A stretch of 19,535 bases of DNA from an uncultured Ruminococcus sp. (lineage in GTDB: Bacteria > Bacillota_A > Clostridia > Oscillospirales > Acutalibacteraceae), in assembly GCA_902773395.1 (NCBI GenBank), contig CACYEJ010000406.1, positions 1-19,535 of the forward strand. The letters are read 5' to 3'. How positions within the stretch are numbered: position 1 is the stretch's first letter; each line of letters starts with the position of its first letter. The notes below the pieces were generated by a model. It saw only the letters and a list, made by a program, of their open reading frames with translations, searched no databases and had not been told where the DNA came from. The position numbers were made by a program, and so were the translations under genes. Shown one piece after another: positions 1 to 6,314 of the stretch.

Positions 1-1095
1 GGATTTTGGAGCGTTGGGTTCATTAGAAGCTGCACTATTCGCATTAACTATATTGCTGTAGTTAGGTGTTGAAACAGCGGCAACTGTTCTCTCACTGTCA
101 TTAGTATTTGCGGTTGCTGCAATAGTGTTATTGGATTTATTGAAGCAATCCTCATAAGCCTTAATCATTTCCGCCATATTCTGATAGCGGTCCTCAGACT
201 TAACAGACATGCCCTTCATAACTACTGCTTCCTGTTCGGGTGTTACAGTAGGATTAAGCTCGTGAATACTTTTCACCTCGTCCGAGAAAATTCTGTTCAT
301 GGAATCCTCAGGGGTAACACCGGTCAACAATTTATAAATAGTTGCCGAAAGTGCATAGATGTCTGTCCACGGACCTTGCTTGCCCTTTGTACGATACTGC
401 TCCTCAGGGGCATAGCCGGGCTTTAGCATAATAGAAAGACTCTTTTCATCTTGGCTGTAATCTCTCGCCGCACCAAAATCAAGCAGCTTTGCATCGTAAT
501 TTGCTACAAGCATGATATTTGCAGGACTTATGTCACGGTGTATTAATCCTTGATTGTGAACCTTCTCCAGCACCTTCATCACAGGGAGAAGCATTTTATA
601 TGTTTCCTCAAAGTTGAGCTTGCCCTTTTCATCAAGATAGGTTTTCAAATCCCTGCCCTCAAGGTACTCCATAACAATATATGCTGTATTGTTCTCTTCA
701 AAAAAATCACGAACAGAAACACAATTTGCATCGCTGGAAAACTTTGCGAGAGTTCTCGCTTCTGTCAAGAAATTTGTTTTTCCTTTTTCATAATACTTTT
801 CAGCGTCACCTGCTAAAGTAGTAACCTCTTCAGAATAAGTATTATTTCTATTGACAGCACCGTTAGGAAAATACTCTTTAATGGCAATTTTCATATCAAG
901 AGTAATATCTCTGCCTACATAAGTAATACCAAATCCGCCTTCACCAATTGCCTTGCCGACAAGATACTTTCCATTGACAATTTTGCCGGGCAACAAATGA
1001 TGTATTGCTGGCATATAATCCGACTGAGATTTTCCGCATTTAGGGCATACTCCCGATTCGTCCAGACGAGTCATACAATAAATGCAATAATCCAT
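1..1095 (-). CDS. Zn-ribbon Ser/Thr protein kinase (partial, runs off the left edge)
   Basis: I translated this by hand from the ATG at 1095; the 365 visible codons stay open to base 1, so the C terminus is missing. It should phosphorylate Ser/Thr residues of target proteins in the cytoplasm. Residues 4-20 form a small zinc ribbon (Cys4, Cys7, Cys17, Cys20). The kinase domain spans about 43-315: glycine loop GEGGFG at 51-56, ATP-anchoring Lys73 in AIKEYFP, Glu112 of the C helix, HRD at 186-188 with Asn193, DFG at 206-208 and APEE at 229-232. The catalytic-loop lysine of HRDxKxxN is replaced by Ser190 (HRDISPAN). A Ser/Thr/Asn/Ala-rich linker follows from about 318, typical of kinases that continue into a membrane or sensor domain. 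It is the last gene of the type VII secretion block, 126 bp below a DUF4176 gene. I infer it works opposite the PP2C phosphatase at the other end of the locus. Confidence 0.93.
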   Translation of the reverse strand, partial: MDYCIYCMTRLDESGVCPKCGKSQSDYMPAIHHLLPGKIVNGKYLVGKAIGEGGFGITYVGRDITLDMKIAIKEYFPNGAVNRNNTYSEEVTTLAGDAEKYYEKGKTNFLTEARTLAKFSSDANCVSVRDFFEENNTAYIVMEYLEGRDLKTYLDEKGKLNFEETYKMLLPVMKVLEKVHNQGLIHRDISPANIMLVANYDAKLLDFGAARDYSQDEKSLSIMLKPGYAPEEQYRTKGKQGPWTDIYALSATIYKLLTGVTPEDSMNRIFSDEVKSIHELNPTVTPEQEAVVMKGMSVKSEDRYQNMAEMIKAYEDCFNKSNNTIAATANTNDSERTVAAVSTPNYSNIVNANSAASNEPNAPKS

Positions 1096-1127
1096 TCCTA
1101 AAACCACTCCTCATATTATCAAAAACC

Positions 1128-1213
1128 CGGAAAACTGCTTTTTTATCACGACATAAATCTCAGAATGTTTTTCAGCAAAAAACACAGACTCAAATCATAA
1201 AGACAGTTTTCCG
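1128..1213 (-). terminator. Long-loop inverted repeat between secretion genes and kinase gene
   Basis: Perfect 10-bp arms CGGAAAACTG/CAGTTTTCCG lie at 1128-1137 and 1204-1213. A second 7-bp hairpin with a 5-nt loop sits inside at 1166-1184. On the minus strand the distal arm is followed by GGGTTTTTG, so the structure could be a weak or partial terminator that lets some transcription through to the kinase. The 66-nt loop is long for a standard intrinsic terminator, and the T run is only five bases. Confidence 0.4.
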
Positions 1214-1221
1214 AGAAAAAA

Positions 1222-1521
1222 TTATCCAAAATTTTCCACATTCATATCTATAAGTTCTTTTTCGGTATCTTCTGCAAGCTGAGCAAGATCTTTTTTACTC
1301 TGCTCAGTTGAGTAACCCTCAAAAAGAACCTTTACAATATCGCTGTGATTGAACATATTATACGGGGTATCAGCTTCAACACCGCTTGGAAAAGACGCTG
1401 CCAAATACTGATAACACGTATTTGTGCTGATATCTACAGGAAAATATCCTACGATCATCAGCTCAATATCTTCTTCCTTATCGGCAACCACTACAGAACC
1501 TACAGGCAGCAAATCACTCAT
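1222..1521 (-). CDS. DUF4176 family protein (second of a tandem pair)
   Basis: This 99-aa protein matches DUF4176, a small family found around T7SSb clusters whose role (immunity or partner protein) I cannot settle from sequence. The family pattern is visible: LLPVGSVV at 4-11, LMIVGY near residue 21, a short FPSGV motif after the Tyr-rich YQYLA, and a DIVKVLFEGYS segment before a helical acidic tail. There is no signal peptide or membrane segment. The ATG at 1521 overlaps the end of the upstream DUF4176 gene by 8 bp and has GGAGG a few bases upstream, inside that gene, so the two are probably translationally coupled. It shares the same layout as its neighbour but the two have clearly diverged. 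Confidence 0.8.
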   Translation of the reverse strand: MSDLLPVGSVVVADKEEDIELMIVGYFPVDISTNTCYQYLAASFPSGVEADTPYNMFNHSDIVKVLFEGYSTEQSKKDLAQLAEDTEKELIDMNVENFG

Positions 1522-1855
1522 TATTCTTTTCCTCCATTTTCTTTACAAGCAGCTCCATAAAGGCATTAACATCTGACGGCTTAACCTTGCTCAGAGAGTC
1601 TATCTTCTCCTCATACTTGCTTATATATGACTCGGAAAGCTTGTCCGAATAACCTTGAAACTTAACCTCGTATTCTTTTGTAGCATCAAGGCAGCCCACA
1701 CTGTCTTTGCCGGGAATTACGCCAACCGGAAAAAGACCTACATTGTAGCAAAATAAATATTTATCGTTTTCTTCATCTGTAGTAATGGTATATCCAAGTA
1801 TTATAAGATCAATACTATTAACGGTTATCACCGAACCAACATTCAATAATTTCAT
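1514..1855 (-). CDS. DUF4176 family protein (first of a tandem pair)
   Basis: I chose the ATG at 1855 (113 aa) because GGAG lies six bases upstream. An in-frame GTG at 1873 exists but has no comparable site. The DUF4176 pattern is LLNVGSVI at 3-10, a beta-rich LIILGY segment, then GLFPVGVIP and VKFQGYS, followed by a helical Lys/Glu-rich tail. It is cytoplasmic by sequence. It starts 36 bp after the 369-aa candidate secreted protein. DUF4176 genes commonly accompany T7SSb substrates, so this could be a partner or immunity protein for that neighbour; that link is inference from position. Confidence 0.78.
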   Translation of the reverse strand: MKLLNVGSVITVNSIDLIILGYTITTDEENDKYLFCYNVGLFPVGVIPGKDSVGCLDATKEYEVKFQGYSDKLSESYISKYEEKIDSLSKVKPSDVNAFMELLVKKMEEKNNE

Positions 1856-1891
1856 AGCAATCTCCATTTCCACAACAATTTATCCGATTGA

Positions 1892-3001
1892 CTAACTAAA
1901 GAAGCCTTTAACAGCTTTCGCAAATCCACCGCCGACAGATTTAATTCCTGAAGAAGCAGCTTTAAAGGTACTGCTGACAACCTTCTTAACATTATCTGTA
2001 TTAGAAACAGTCTTAATAAAATCATGGTACTTGTCGCCAATACCCGATGCAACCTTATTAAATATATGACCGGGACTTGTACCGTATTTCTGATACAAAC
2101 TGTCGTTTATTTCTGTAAGAGTCTTTCCAGTAACCATTTTAAAGCCTTTATCCACAACATGAGAACAAGTCTTTGCAGTGGCATCGGTCAGCACTCTAAC
2201 CGGAACGTCAACTAAATAACCGCCTAATCCTGTTGCAATATCTCCAAAATCACCATTTTGGATTCCGTTTAGGATACGATCTGTATAGACTTCCGTTTGG
2301 GTAGTGGAGTAACCGTTTTCTTTTGTAACAATCTTCGAAGTATTCCAAAGAAAATCTAAAGCAAGCCCCACCTTTGATACCTTACCTGAAGAATTGAAAA
2401 GATTAATATTCGCGCCGGCAACGTCAAGAAGCCCACCGGCAATATCGCCCTTCTTGAACTTATCAACAAGACTGTCAATATTTACATTGATTCCAAGATT
2501 ATTCTTTAGCAAGTCCTTTGCCGTATTCTTCAAAGTACCAGTAAGACCGCTTCCGAAAACATCAACAAGCTTAGAATAATCTCCATTTGCAATTGCCTGA
2601 GTGACAGTATTGAGCATATCCGGTGATAAGCCTGCAAGAAGCTTCGGATCAATACCGGATTTCTGAGCAACCTCCTGCACAATTGTAGACGTAAGATTAC
2701 CGGAACCGCCATTCAAAAGTTTTGCCAATTCAGAGTCTACGCTTTGAAAAGTATTAGCAGCCGACGTTGCAACCTTAATACCGCCTTCGATCGTTTGCAA
2801 AATTCTCGAAAAAGAATTCTGAGCGCTGGTTATCTTTCCAAGAAAGTTATGCGCTAAATTTGAACTTAGTCCACTGTTGATGTTTTTCAATGTGCTTTGT
2901 ACAGAAGTAAATAGTCCCGAATACTGGTCGTAAACCGATTGAAGCTGACTCGCCTGCGAAAGCAATTCAGCAGGAGTAAGTTGTATAGTATTATCAGCCA
3001 T
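1892..3001 (-). CDS. Candidate type VII secretion substrate, 369 aa, with WXG100-like N terminus
   Basis: I do not recognise a characterised family. Residues 1-95 look like a WXG100-type helical hairpin (LTPAELLSQASQLQ start, SNLAHNF at the turn where W-x-G would be, then a long Ser/Ala-rich helix), but the Trp is absent. The remaining 270 residues are Gly/Ser/Asn-rich with repeated short amphipathic stretches and end in Gly/Lys/Phe-rich sequence. No signal peptide, clear membrane helix or obvious catalytic motif is visible. GGGAGGTG stands just upstream of the ATG at 3001, and the gene lies 16 bp after another WXG100-like long protein. Length, N-terminal fold and place in the operon suggest an exported effector or a structural secreted protein. 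The C-terminal function is unknown. Confidence 0.72.
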   Translation of the reverse strand: MADNTIQLTPAELLSQASQLQSVYDQYSGLFTSVQSTLKNINSGLSSNLAHNFLGKITSAQNSFSRILQTIEGGIKVATSAANTFQSVDSELAKLLNGGSGNLTSTIVQEVAQKSGIDPKLLAGLSPDMLNTVTQAIANGDYSKLVDVFGSGLTGTLKNTAKDLLKNNLGINVNIDSLVDKFKKGDIAGGLLDVAGANINLFNSSGKVSKVGLALDFLWNTSKIVTKENGYSTTQTEVYTDRILNGIQNGDFGDIATGLGGYLVDVPVRVLTDATAKTCSHVVDKGFKMVTGKTLTEINDSLYQKYGTSPGHIFNKVASGIGDKYHDFIKTVSNTDNVKKVVSSTFKAASSGIKSVGGGFAKAVKGFFS

Positions 3002-3017
3002 TGTTCAACACCTCCCA

Positions 3018-3578
3018 TTAAAGCTGTATGTCCTTAAAATTACAAACAGCAATTGCGTCCTTGCCAGTCTGTGTAATGTAACCAGCAAGTCCTGTATCTT
3101 TTGCATTTTTTACGGCTTCAGAAACAGATTTTGTAATAGTATCAACTACACTGTCTTTTCCTCCCGGGAAAAAACTGCTTAAAGGACCGCCTATGTTTTC
3201 AAATATTTTCTTAGGATCTACTTCTTTCTTTAATATTTGCTCTATATTTGGAGGAGTCCACGGATTCGAAATAGTTATGGTTTGACTTATATTAGAGTCA
3301 ACCTCTTTCATGCGGTTGCTGATTTCTTTTTCAAGATTCTCAAAATCTCTTGTAACCTGATTAAGTGTATTCAAAAAAGAAGCCGAACACTCCTGAAGCT
3401 GTAAAATCTTCTTCTTATTCGTAGTGGTATAATTGTTGATAGCGTCCTTTTCCTTACAGCCCCAATCGTTATGAGTGGTTATATTTGTAAGCTGAGTAAC
3501 AGCGTTTTGTATCTCGTTGTTCGCATTTGCACAAGCATTAGCCAAGCTTCGCAAAGTTTGTGTATCAATTTCAATCAT
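3018..3578 (-). CDS. Candidate type VII secretion substrate/partner, 186 aa, with WXG100-like N terminus
   Basis: The first 95 residues form a probable helical hairpin with Trp39-Gly40-Cys41 at the turn, a degenerate W-x-G. The second half opens with an NPWTPPN segment, is Pro/Gly/Lys-rich and ends in NFKDIQL, giving a protein about twice the usual WXG100 length. I see no signal peptide, membrane helix or catalytic motif. AAGGAG precedes the ATG at 3578. It lies between a canonical WXG100 gene (24 bp upstream) and the 369-aa protein (16 bp downstream), a typical arrangement for a co-secreted set. Function is unknown; a secreted partner of the 369-aa protein is the simplest guess. Confidence 0.68.
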   Translation of the reverse strand: MIEIDTQTLRSLANACANANNEIQNAVTQLTNITTHNDWGCKEKDAINNYTTTNKKKILQLQECSASFLNTLNQVTRDFENLEKEISNRMKEVDSNISQTITISNPWTPPNIEQILKKEVDPKKIFENIGGPLSSFFPGGKDSVVDTITKSVSEAVKNAKDTGLAGYITQTGKDAIAVCNFKDIQL

Positions 3579-3601
3579 TAATCTGCACTCCTTCCTTCGT
3601 A

Positions 3602-3892
3602 TCAGAACGAACCTCTGATTTTTCTTGCAGCCGCCTTATCCGCCTCGACAAAATCCTTATTAGCTTTCTCAACATACTCCTGATACTTTCTAAGCGTTTC
3701 TAACATTTGAACTGCCTGCCGAGCATGATTTAACATTGCTCCGTTGTATGCATCGCTTGATGGGCCTTTCCACATTTGGGAAGTATCAGCAATAATTTTA
3801 TTTAAAGCATCATTCACCGACTTAAAAGATTCAATTTGTTTCTTCAAAACCTCTGACTCCTGAGCAATTCCGTTGTTATCAATTGCAATCAT
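3602..3892 (-). CDS. WXG100 family protein (Trp41-Lys-Gly43)
   Basis: This 96-aa protein has two predicted helices joined by MWKGPSSDAY, with Trp41-Lys-Gly43 and the usual downstream Ala-Tyr. It ends in a Lys/Arg/Ala-rich helix without a clear Y-x-x-x-D/E export signal. WXG100 proteins form helical hairpin dimers and are exported by the EssC motor. The start is set at the ATG at 3892 because GGGAGG lies nine bases upstream; a TTG two codons earlier would be only three bases from that site. The start sits just past the stop of the preceding helical protein, so translational coupling is likely. It probably pairs with that W-less neighbour or with the longer WXG100-like proteins that follow. Confidence 0.85.
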   Translation of the reverse strand: MIAIDNNGIAQESEVLKKQIESFKSVNDALNKIIADTSQMWKGPSSDAYNGAMLNHARQAVQMLETLRKYQEYVEKANKDFVEADKAAARKIRGSF

Positions 3893-3894
3893 AA

Positions 3895-4212
3895 TCAATT
3901 ACCTCCCGATGCCTTAATCGCATTCTTGATGTTTTCGTCAACCTGGCGATAATGACTAACAGTTCTCTTGATAAAAGATACTGTTTCATCAAGTCTTGAA
4001 ATCATATCGTTTATCTTATTAATCATCTCACCGGATTTTTCGGTTACGGCAGAAACAGCCTCTCCCTTACCCGCAGCTGCTGTATTCATCAGATTTTTCA
4101 TCGCATTCTTTGAAGCGTTAAGATCTGCAATAGCACGCTCCAAACGTCTGATATCCTGCTCGGCAGCAACCTCATCAATCGTGATCTTTCCGTTTTCGTC
4201 ATGATAAGCCAT
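3895..4212 (-). CDS. Small all-helical type VII secretion-associated protein without Trp
   Basis: This is a 105-aa protein made almost entirely of helix, with Gly-Lys-Gly (48-50) at the place where a WXG100 protein has W-x-G, flanked by Ala-rich sequence. It ends in Gly-Gly-Asn. Size, helical-hairpin shape and position before a canonical WXG100 gene resemble the small alpha-helical partner proteins of T7SSb substrates, but I cannot assign it to a named family. GGGGG precedes the ATG at 4212, three bases after the stop of the EspG-like gene. Likely a heterodimer partner of the following WXG100 protein or of a longer substrate (inference). Confidence 0.68.
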   Translation of the reverse strand: MAYHDENGKITIDEVAAEQDIRRLERAIADLNASKNAMKNLMNTAAAGKGEAVSAVTEKSGEMINKINDMISRLDETVSFIKRTVSHYRQVDENIKNAIKASGGN

Positions 4213-4215
4213 ATG

Positions 4216-4854
4216 TTATGCCCCCTTAATTATTTTCAGCACATCATCAGTAAACATCTCTGCTGTCATACTTTCTACAGTGTTTTCATCTTTCTCTCTG
4301 TAAATCACACCGCCCAAATCAATATAAAGCTTCACTTCAGAAGACTGACCTATTACAGTATTTTTTACAGAGATAAGACGATTTACCATCTCATCATCGA
4401 TACTGTCAACAACATTCGGTTCTGTTATGTGATAATTCTTCGGAAGAAGTTCGCCGGCAATTCTATTAATATCGTTATAGTCTATCGTTTCGGCAATAAG
4501 CTTACTCTCCTCATTGTGAACCATTGTAATAGAACCATCAAGAGAATGAAAACGATAAGTACCAACATTTGCATTATCTTTCAATGCAATAACATCTATA
4601 GTTGATTCGAATTCTCCAAAAAATATCGGACGGAGAATAGCAGAGGCGTACGGATTTAACTCAAGATCACCACTGAAATCCTCCTCAACAATACCTGCTG
4701 CGTAGAGCGAGGAACGAACATTTGATTCGTAAATCGCATAATTCTTTCTAATATCGTCCATTGCTGCTACATAAGCGTAATCAATATATTTTGCCTGCAT
4801 TAAGGTTGCAAGGAAATAAAGCTCTCCCGGTAACAACGCTAATTTTTGCTCCAT
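4216..4854 (-). CDS. EspG-like type VII secretion chaperone candidate B
   Basis: This 212-aa cytoplasmic protein has no signal or membrane segment. It opens with LLPGELYFLA (7-16), continues with a helical region, a block ending YAAGIVEEDF, then alternating beta segments (YRFHSLDGSITMVHN) and a C-terminal Gly-Gly-x-x-Tyr-REKDEN motif (186-191) before a short closing helix. The order of N-terminal 'L..GE' helix, central beta sheet and C-terminal 'G-x-(V/I)-x-R...' strand plus helix resembles EspG, which binds ESX substrates in mycobacteria. It matches the 258-aa protein at 6315-7091 at both ends, so the two are probable paralogs. It sits between a WXG100 gene (15 bp upstream) and the helical/WXG100 pair. 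The EspG assignment rests on reading alone. Confidence 0.6.
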   Translation of the reverse strand: MEQKLALLPGELYFLATLMQAKYIDYAYVAAMDDIRKNYAIYESNVRSSLYAAGIVEEDFSGDLELNPYASAILRPIFFGEFESTIDVIALKDNANVGTYRFHSLDGSITMVHNEESKLIAETIDYNDINRIAGELLPKNYHITEPNVVDSIDDEMVNRLISVKNTVIGQSSEVKLYIDLGGVIYREKDENTVESMTAEMFTDDVLKIIKGA

Positions 4855-4869
4855 ATCAATATCATCTCC

Positions 4870-5160
4870 TCATATAAGATTAATCTTTGCTGCTAATTCT
4901 TTGTCGTGTTCCTCGTATTGATCGGAAAAATCATCGAGCAATTTTATGTACTGTTCAAGGAATTCGATTACTGTTGAAAACTGGCTCTTAACATAAACTA
5001 TTCTTGCAACATAAGCCTTCTCGGCTTCACCCTGCCATTCACCGTCAATCGACAGCACAACATTTTCCACCTGTTCCATATAAGTCCGCAAATCATCGCT
5101 GATTTTCTGGATATCGTTTTTCATATCCTTGATTCCTGCGACATCAACACATATTCTCAA
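4870..5160 (-). CDS. WXG100 family protein (Trp42-Gln-Gly44), probable TTG start
   Basis: A helical-hairpin protein with Trp42-Gln-Gly44 at the turn and the sequence YEEHD at 82-86, a fit to the Y-x-x-x-D/E export signal of type VII substrates. The chosen start is the TTG at 5160 (96 aa), because GGGAGGG lies seven bases upstream. Starting at the ATG at 5196 would add 12 residues with no ribosome site and would translate that GGAGG as protein. It is the first gene after a 207-bp gap that holds two inverted repeats and a possible promoter, so it may head a separately controlled sub-operon with the EspG-like protein B and the candidate substrates. Confidence 0.83.
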   Translation of the reverse strand: MRICVDVAGIKDMKNDIQKISDDLRTYMEQVENVVLSIDGEWQGEAEKAYVARIVYVKSQFSTVIEFLEQYIKLLDDFSDQYEEHDKELAAKINLI

Positions 5161-5209
5161 ATAAATCCCTCCCAAATCATAATAAGATCGACACACGAAT
5201 CATTTTTTT

Positions 5210-5274
5210 AAGAAACCACTGATAAAACACACCGAACTAATTATCTGTCAATCCTGTTCAATCAGTGCTTTCCT
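5210..5274. repeat. Imperfect 14-bp inverted repeat in the gap before the WXG100 gene
   Basis: Arms at 5210-5223 and 5261-5274 (AAGAAACCACTGAT and ATCAGTGCTTTCCT) pair over 14 positions with one G-G clash and one G-T wobble on the minus strand. No T run follows in either direction, so it is not a clear terminator. The loop contains a possible promoter. Confidence 0.5.
5222..5251 (-). promoter_or_regulatory. Possible internal SigA-type promoter
   Basis: On the minus strand, TTGACA (5246-5251) is followed after 18 bp by TTTTAT (5222-5227). The -35 is consensus but the -10 matches only four of six bases. It would give a leader of about 55 nt for the WXG100 gene starting at 5160. Confidence 0.3.
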
Positions 5275-5289
5275 AAACAATACATGCCC

Positions 5290-5338
5290 ATAATGCAATG
5301 CTCCAAAGCGTAATATGAGCCTAGGAACATTGCATTAT
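5290..5338 (-). promoter_or_regulatory. 15-bp RNA hairpin downstream of the EsxA-like gene
   Basis: Arms at 5286-5300 region and 5324-5338 pair as AUAAUGCAAUGUUCC with GGAGCAUUGCAUUAU in the minus-strand RNA, with one U-G wobble. The core 11-bp arms (5290-5300 and 5328-5338) are perfect; the pairing continues inward through CTCC/GGAA. On the plus strand the wobble would be a C-A mismatch, which fits a structure that acts in the minus-strand transcript. The loop is about 19 nt, and no poly-U follows, so mRNA processing, stabilisation or attenuation is likelier than simple termination. Confidence 0.5.
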
Positions 5339-5367
5339 AAAGCTACGCTGCCTAAAAGCCGTACAAA

Positions 5368-5667
5368 TTAGCTGCCAAAGCTATTCATAGCTGTCTGCAA
5401 GCTCTGGTCTGTTTCCTGGAGCTTCTGAGCAGCTGTATCCATCAACTTTGCATAGTCCTCAAGCATGTTTGTAAAGTTGGTAAATGTTGGCTGCATAGAC
5501 TCGTACTTCTGTACGAATGCGTCCTGAGCATCGCCCTTCCAAACCTCGTTAAGTCCCATAATAAGGCTACGCATTTTTGTCATTGCCTCATCGTGCTGAG
5601 CCTTGAGAGATCTAAGTTCGTTTGCTTTGCTGTTAAGAAGATCCGGAGATACCTGAATCAGTGCCAT
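5368..5667 (-). CDS. WXG100 family protein, EsxA-like (Trp43-Lys-Gly45)
   Basis: This 99-aa protein is the most canonical WXG100 member here: MALIQVSPDLL start, first helix, VWKGDAQDAF turn with Trp43-Lys-Gly45, second helix and a short Ser/Phe/Gly tail. I set the start at the ATG at 5667, with AAAGGTGG nine bases upstream. An upstream in-frame ATG at 5739 would add a hydrophobic Ile/Leu/Phe stretch that is just translated AT-rich leader. Such proteins are exported as dimers by EssC and in T7SSb also help drive secretion of larger substrates. It follows another WXG100 gene after an AT-rich 109-bp gap and precedes a strong hairpin. Confidence 0.92.
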   Translation of the reverse strand: MALIQVSPDLLNSKANELRSLKAQHDEAMTKMRSLIMGLNEVWKGDAQDAFVQKYESMQPTFTNFTNMLEDYAKLMDTAAQKLQETDQSLQTAMNSFGS

Positions 5668-5776
5668 AGTTATTCCACCTTTCAAAATAATAAATAATAA
5701 AATAAAAAATAAATTTATATTGATGCTTTTCGCATTCAATCCCAGTTAATTCTCAAATAGCCAACTGTGCTATTTT

Positions 5777-6034
5777 TTATGTTAAATTCTCTGCTCCGAC
5801 AGCCGCTATCTGAACTAACGCTTCGGATACTTCGCCGTCGGCTTTGTACAATGCCTCGCTGTAATAATTAAGCTTATCCATGCAAGCATCGGCAGCGTGA
5901 CCCTTCCAGCCTGTTTCAACCAGTTCAATAGCCAACTTTACATCATTTCGGAGATCCTGTATTTGATCATAGATATCGCTTAATCTGTTCTGATAATGAG
6001 AAAGCACATCTTCAAAAGTAATCTCGTCCATCAT
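5777..6034 (-). CDS. WXG100 family protein (Trp43-Lys-Gly45)
   Basis: An 85-aa helical-hairpin protein with TGWKGHAADA at the turn (Trp43-Lys-Gly45). AGGGG stands five bases before the ATG at 6034; the adjacent ATG at 6031 is equally possible, and a longer form from 6049 would begin inside the ribosome site. It begins 19 bp after the EsaB-like gene. The next gene is another WXG100 protein, so the two may form an EsxA/EsxB-like pair, although each carries its own W-x-G. The C terminus is short (GAENLT) and lacks a Y-x-x-x-D/E signal. Confidence 0.88.
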   Translation of the reverse strand: MMDEITFEDVLSHYQNRLSDIYDQIQDLRNDVKLAIELVETGWKGHAADACMDKLNYYSEALYKADGEVSEALVQIAAVGAENLT

Positions 6035-6052
6035 TTTCACCCCTGTCAAGCA

Positions 6053-6313
6053 CTACTTATCTACTATAATTAAATAGTCACCGTTCCATATTCCGGAGTT
6101 TTCAATTGTTTCATTATTGTCTAATCTTTTTCCGGATCTCGAACATATCAAATCAAATTCAGTCCAATATCTAAGAGGCAGATCAGGCTGATAGACCATA
6201 AGTGCATCATACAAATCAGATTTAAATCTCTCAACACTAATCCATACCGGAGCTTCAATATCAAAACTAAAGGTTGTTTGTGCATTTGTTATTGTTACTA
6301 TAATGTTATCCAT
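6053..6313 (-). CDS. esaB: EsaB/YukD-type ubiquitin-like protein
   Basis: An 86-aa protein with the beta-grasp layout of the YukD/EsaB family: opening strand DNIIVTITNAQ, a helix (VERFKSDLYDALMVY), a strand reading FDLICSRSGKRLD and the closing IWNGDYLIIVD. EsaB is a small cytoplasmic accessory component of T7SSb. The ATG at 6313 is used because GGAAAGGA lies just upstream, inside the end of the EspG-like gene, whose TAA is one base before this ATG. Six residues of upstream in-frame sequence would include that ribosome site. Its position next to the WXG100 genes and EssC supports the assignment. Confidence 0.85.
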   Translation of the reverse strand: MDNIIVTITNAQTTFSFDIEAPVWISVERFKSDLYDALMVYQPDLPLRYWTEFDLICSRSGKRLDNNETIENSGIWNGDYLIIVDK

Positions 6314-6314
6314 T

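Noticed and set aside
550..816. Open frame on the plus strand opposite the kinase gene
   Set aside because: The minus strand here encodes an uninterrupted kinase with all expected motifs; the plus frame has no ribosome site and reads as Cys/Phe/Ile-rich shadow sequence.
5668..5739. Hydrophobic N-terminal extension of the EsxA-like protein resembling a signal peptide
   Set aside because: WXG100 proteins have no signal peptide; the stretch is AT-rich leader and includes the ribosome site for the ATG at 5667.
5753..5782. AAATAGC/GCTATTT hairpin followed by T residues on the plus strand after the WXG100 gene
   Set aside because: The T run follows the stem only on the plus strand, where there is no gene; on the minus strand it lacks a T tract, so it is not called as a terminator.
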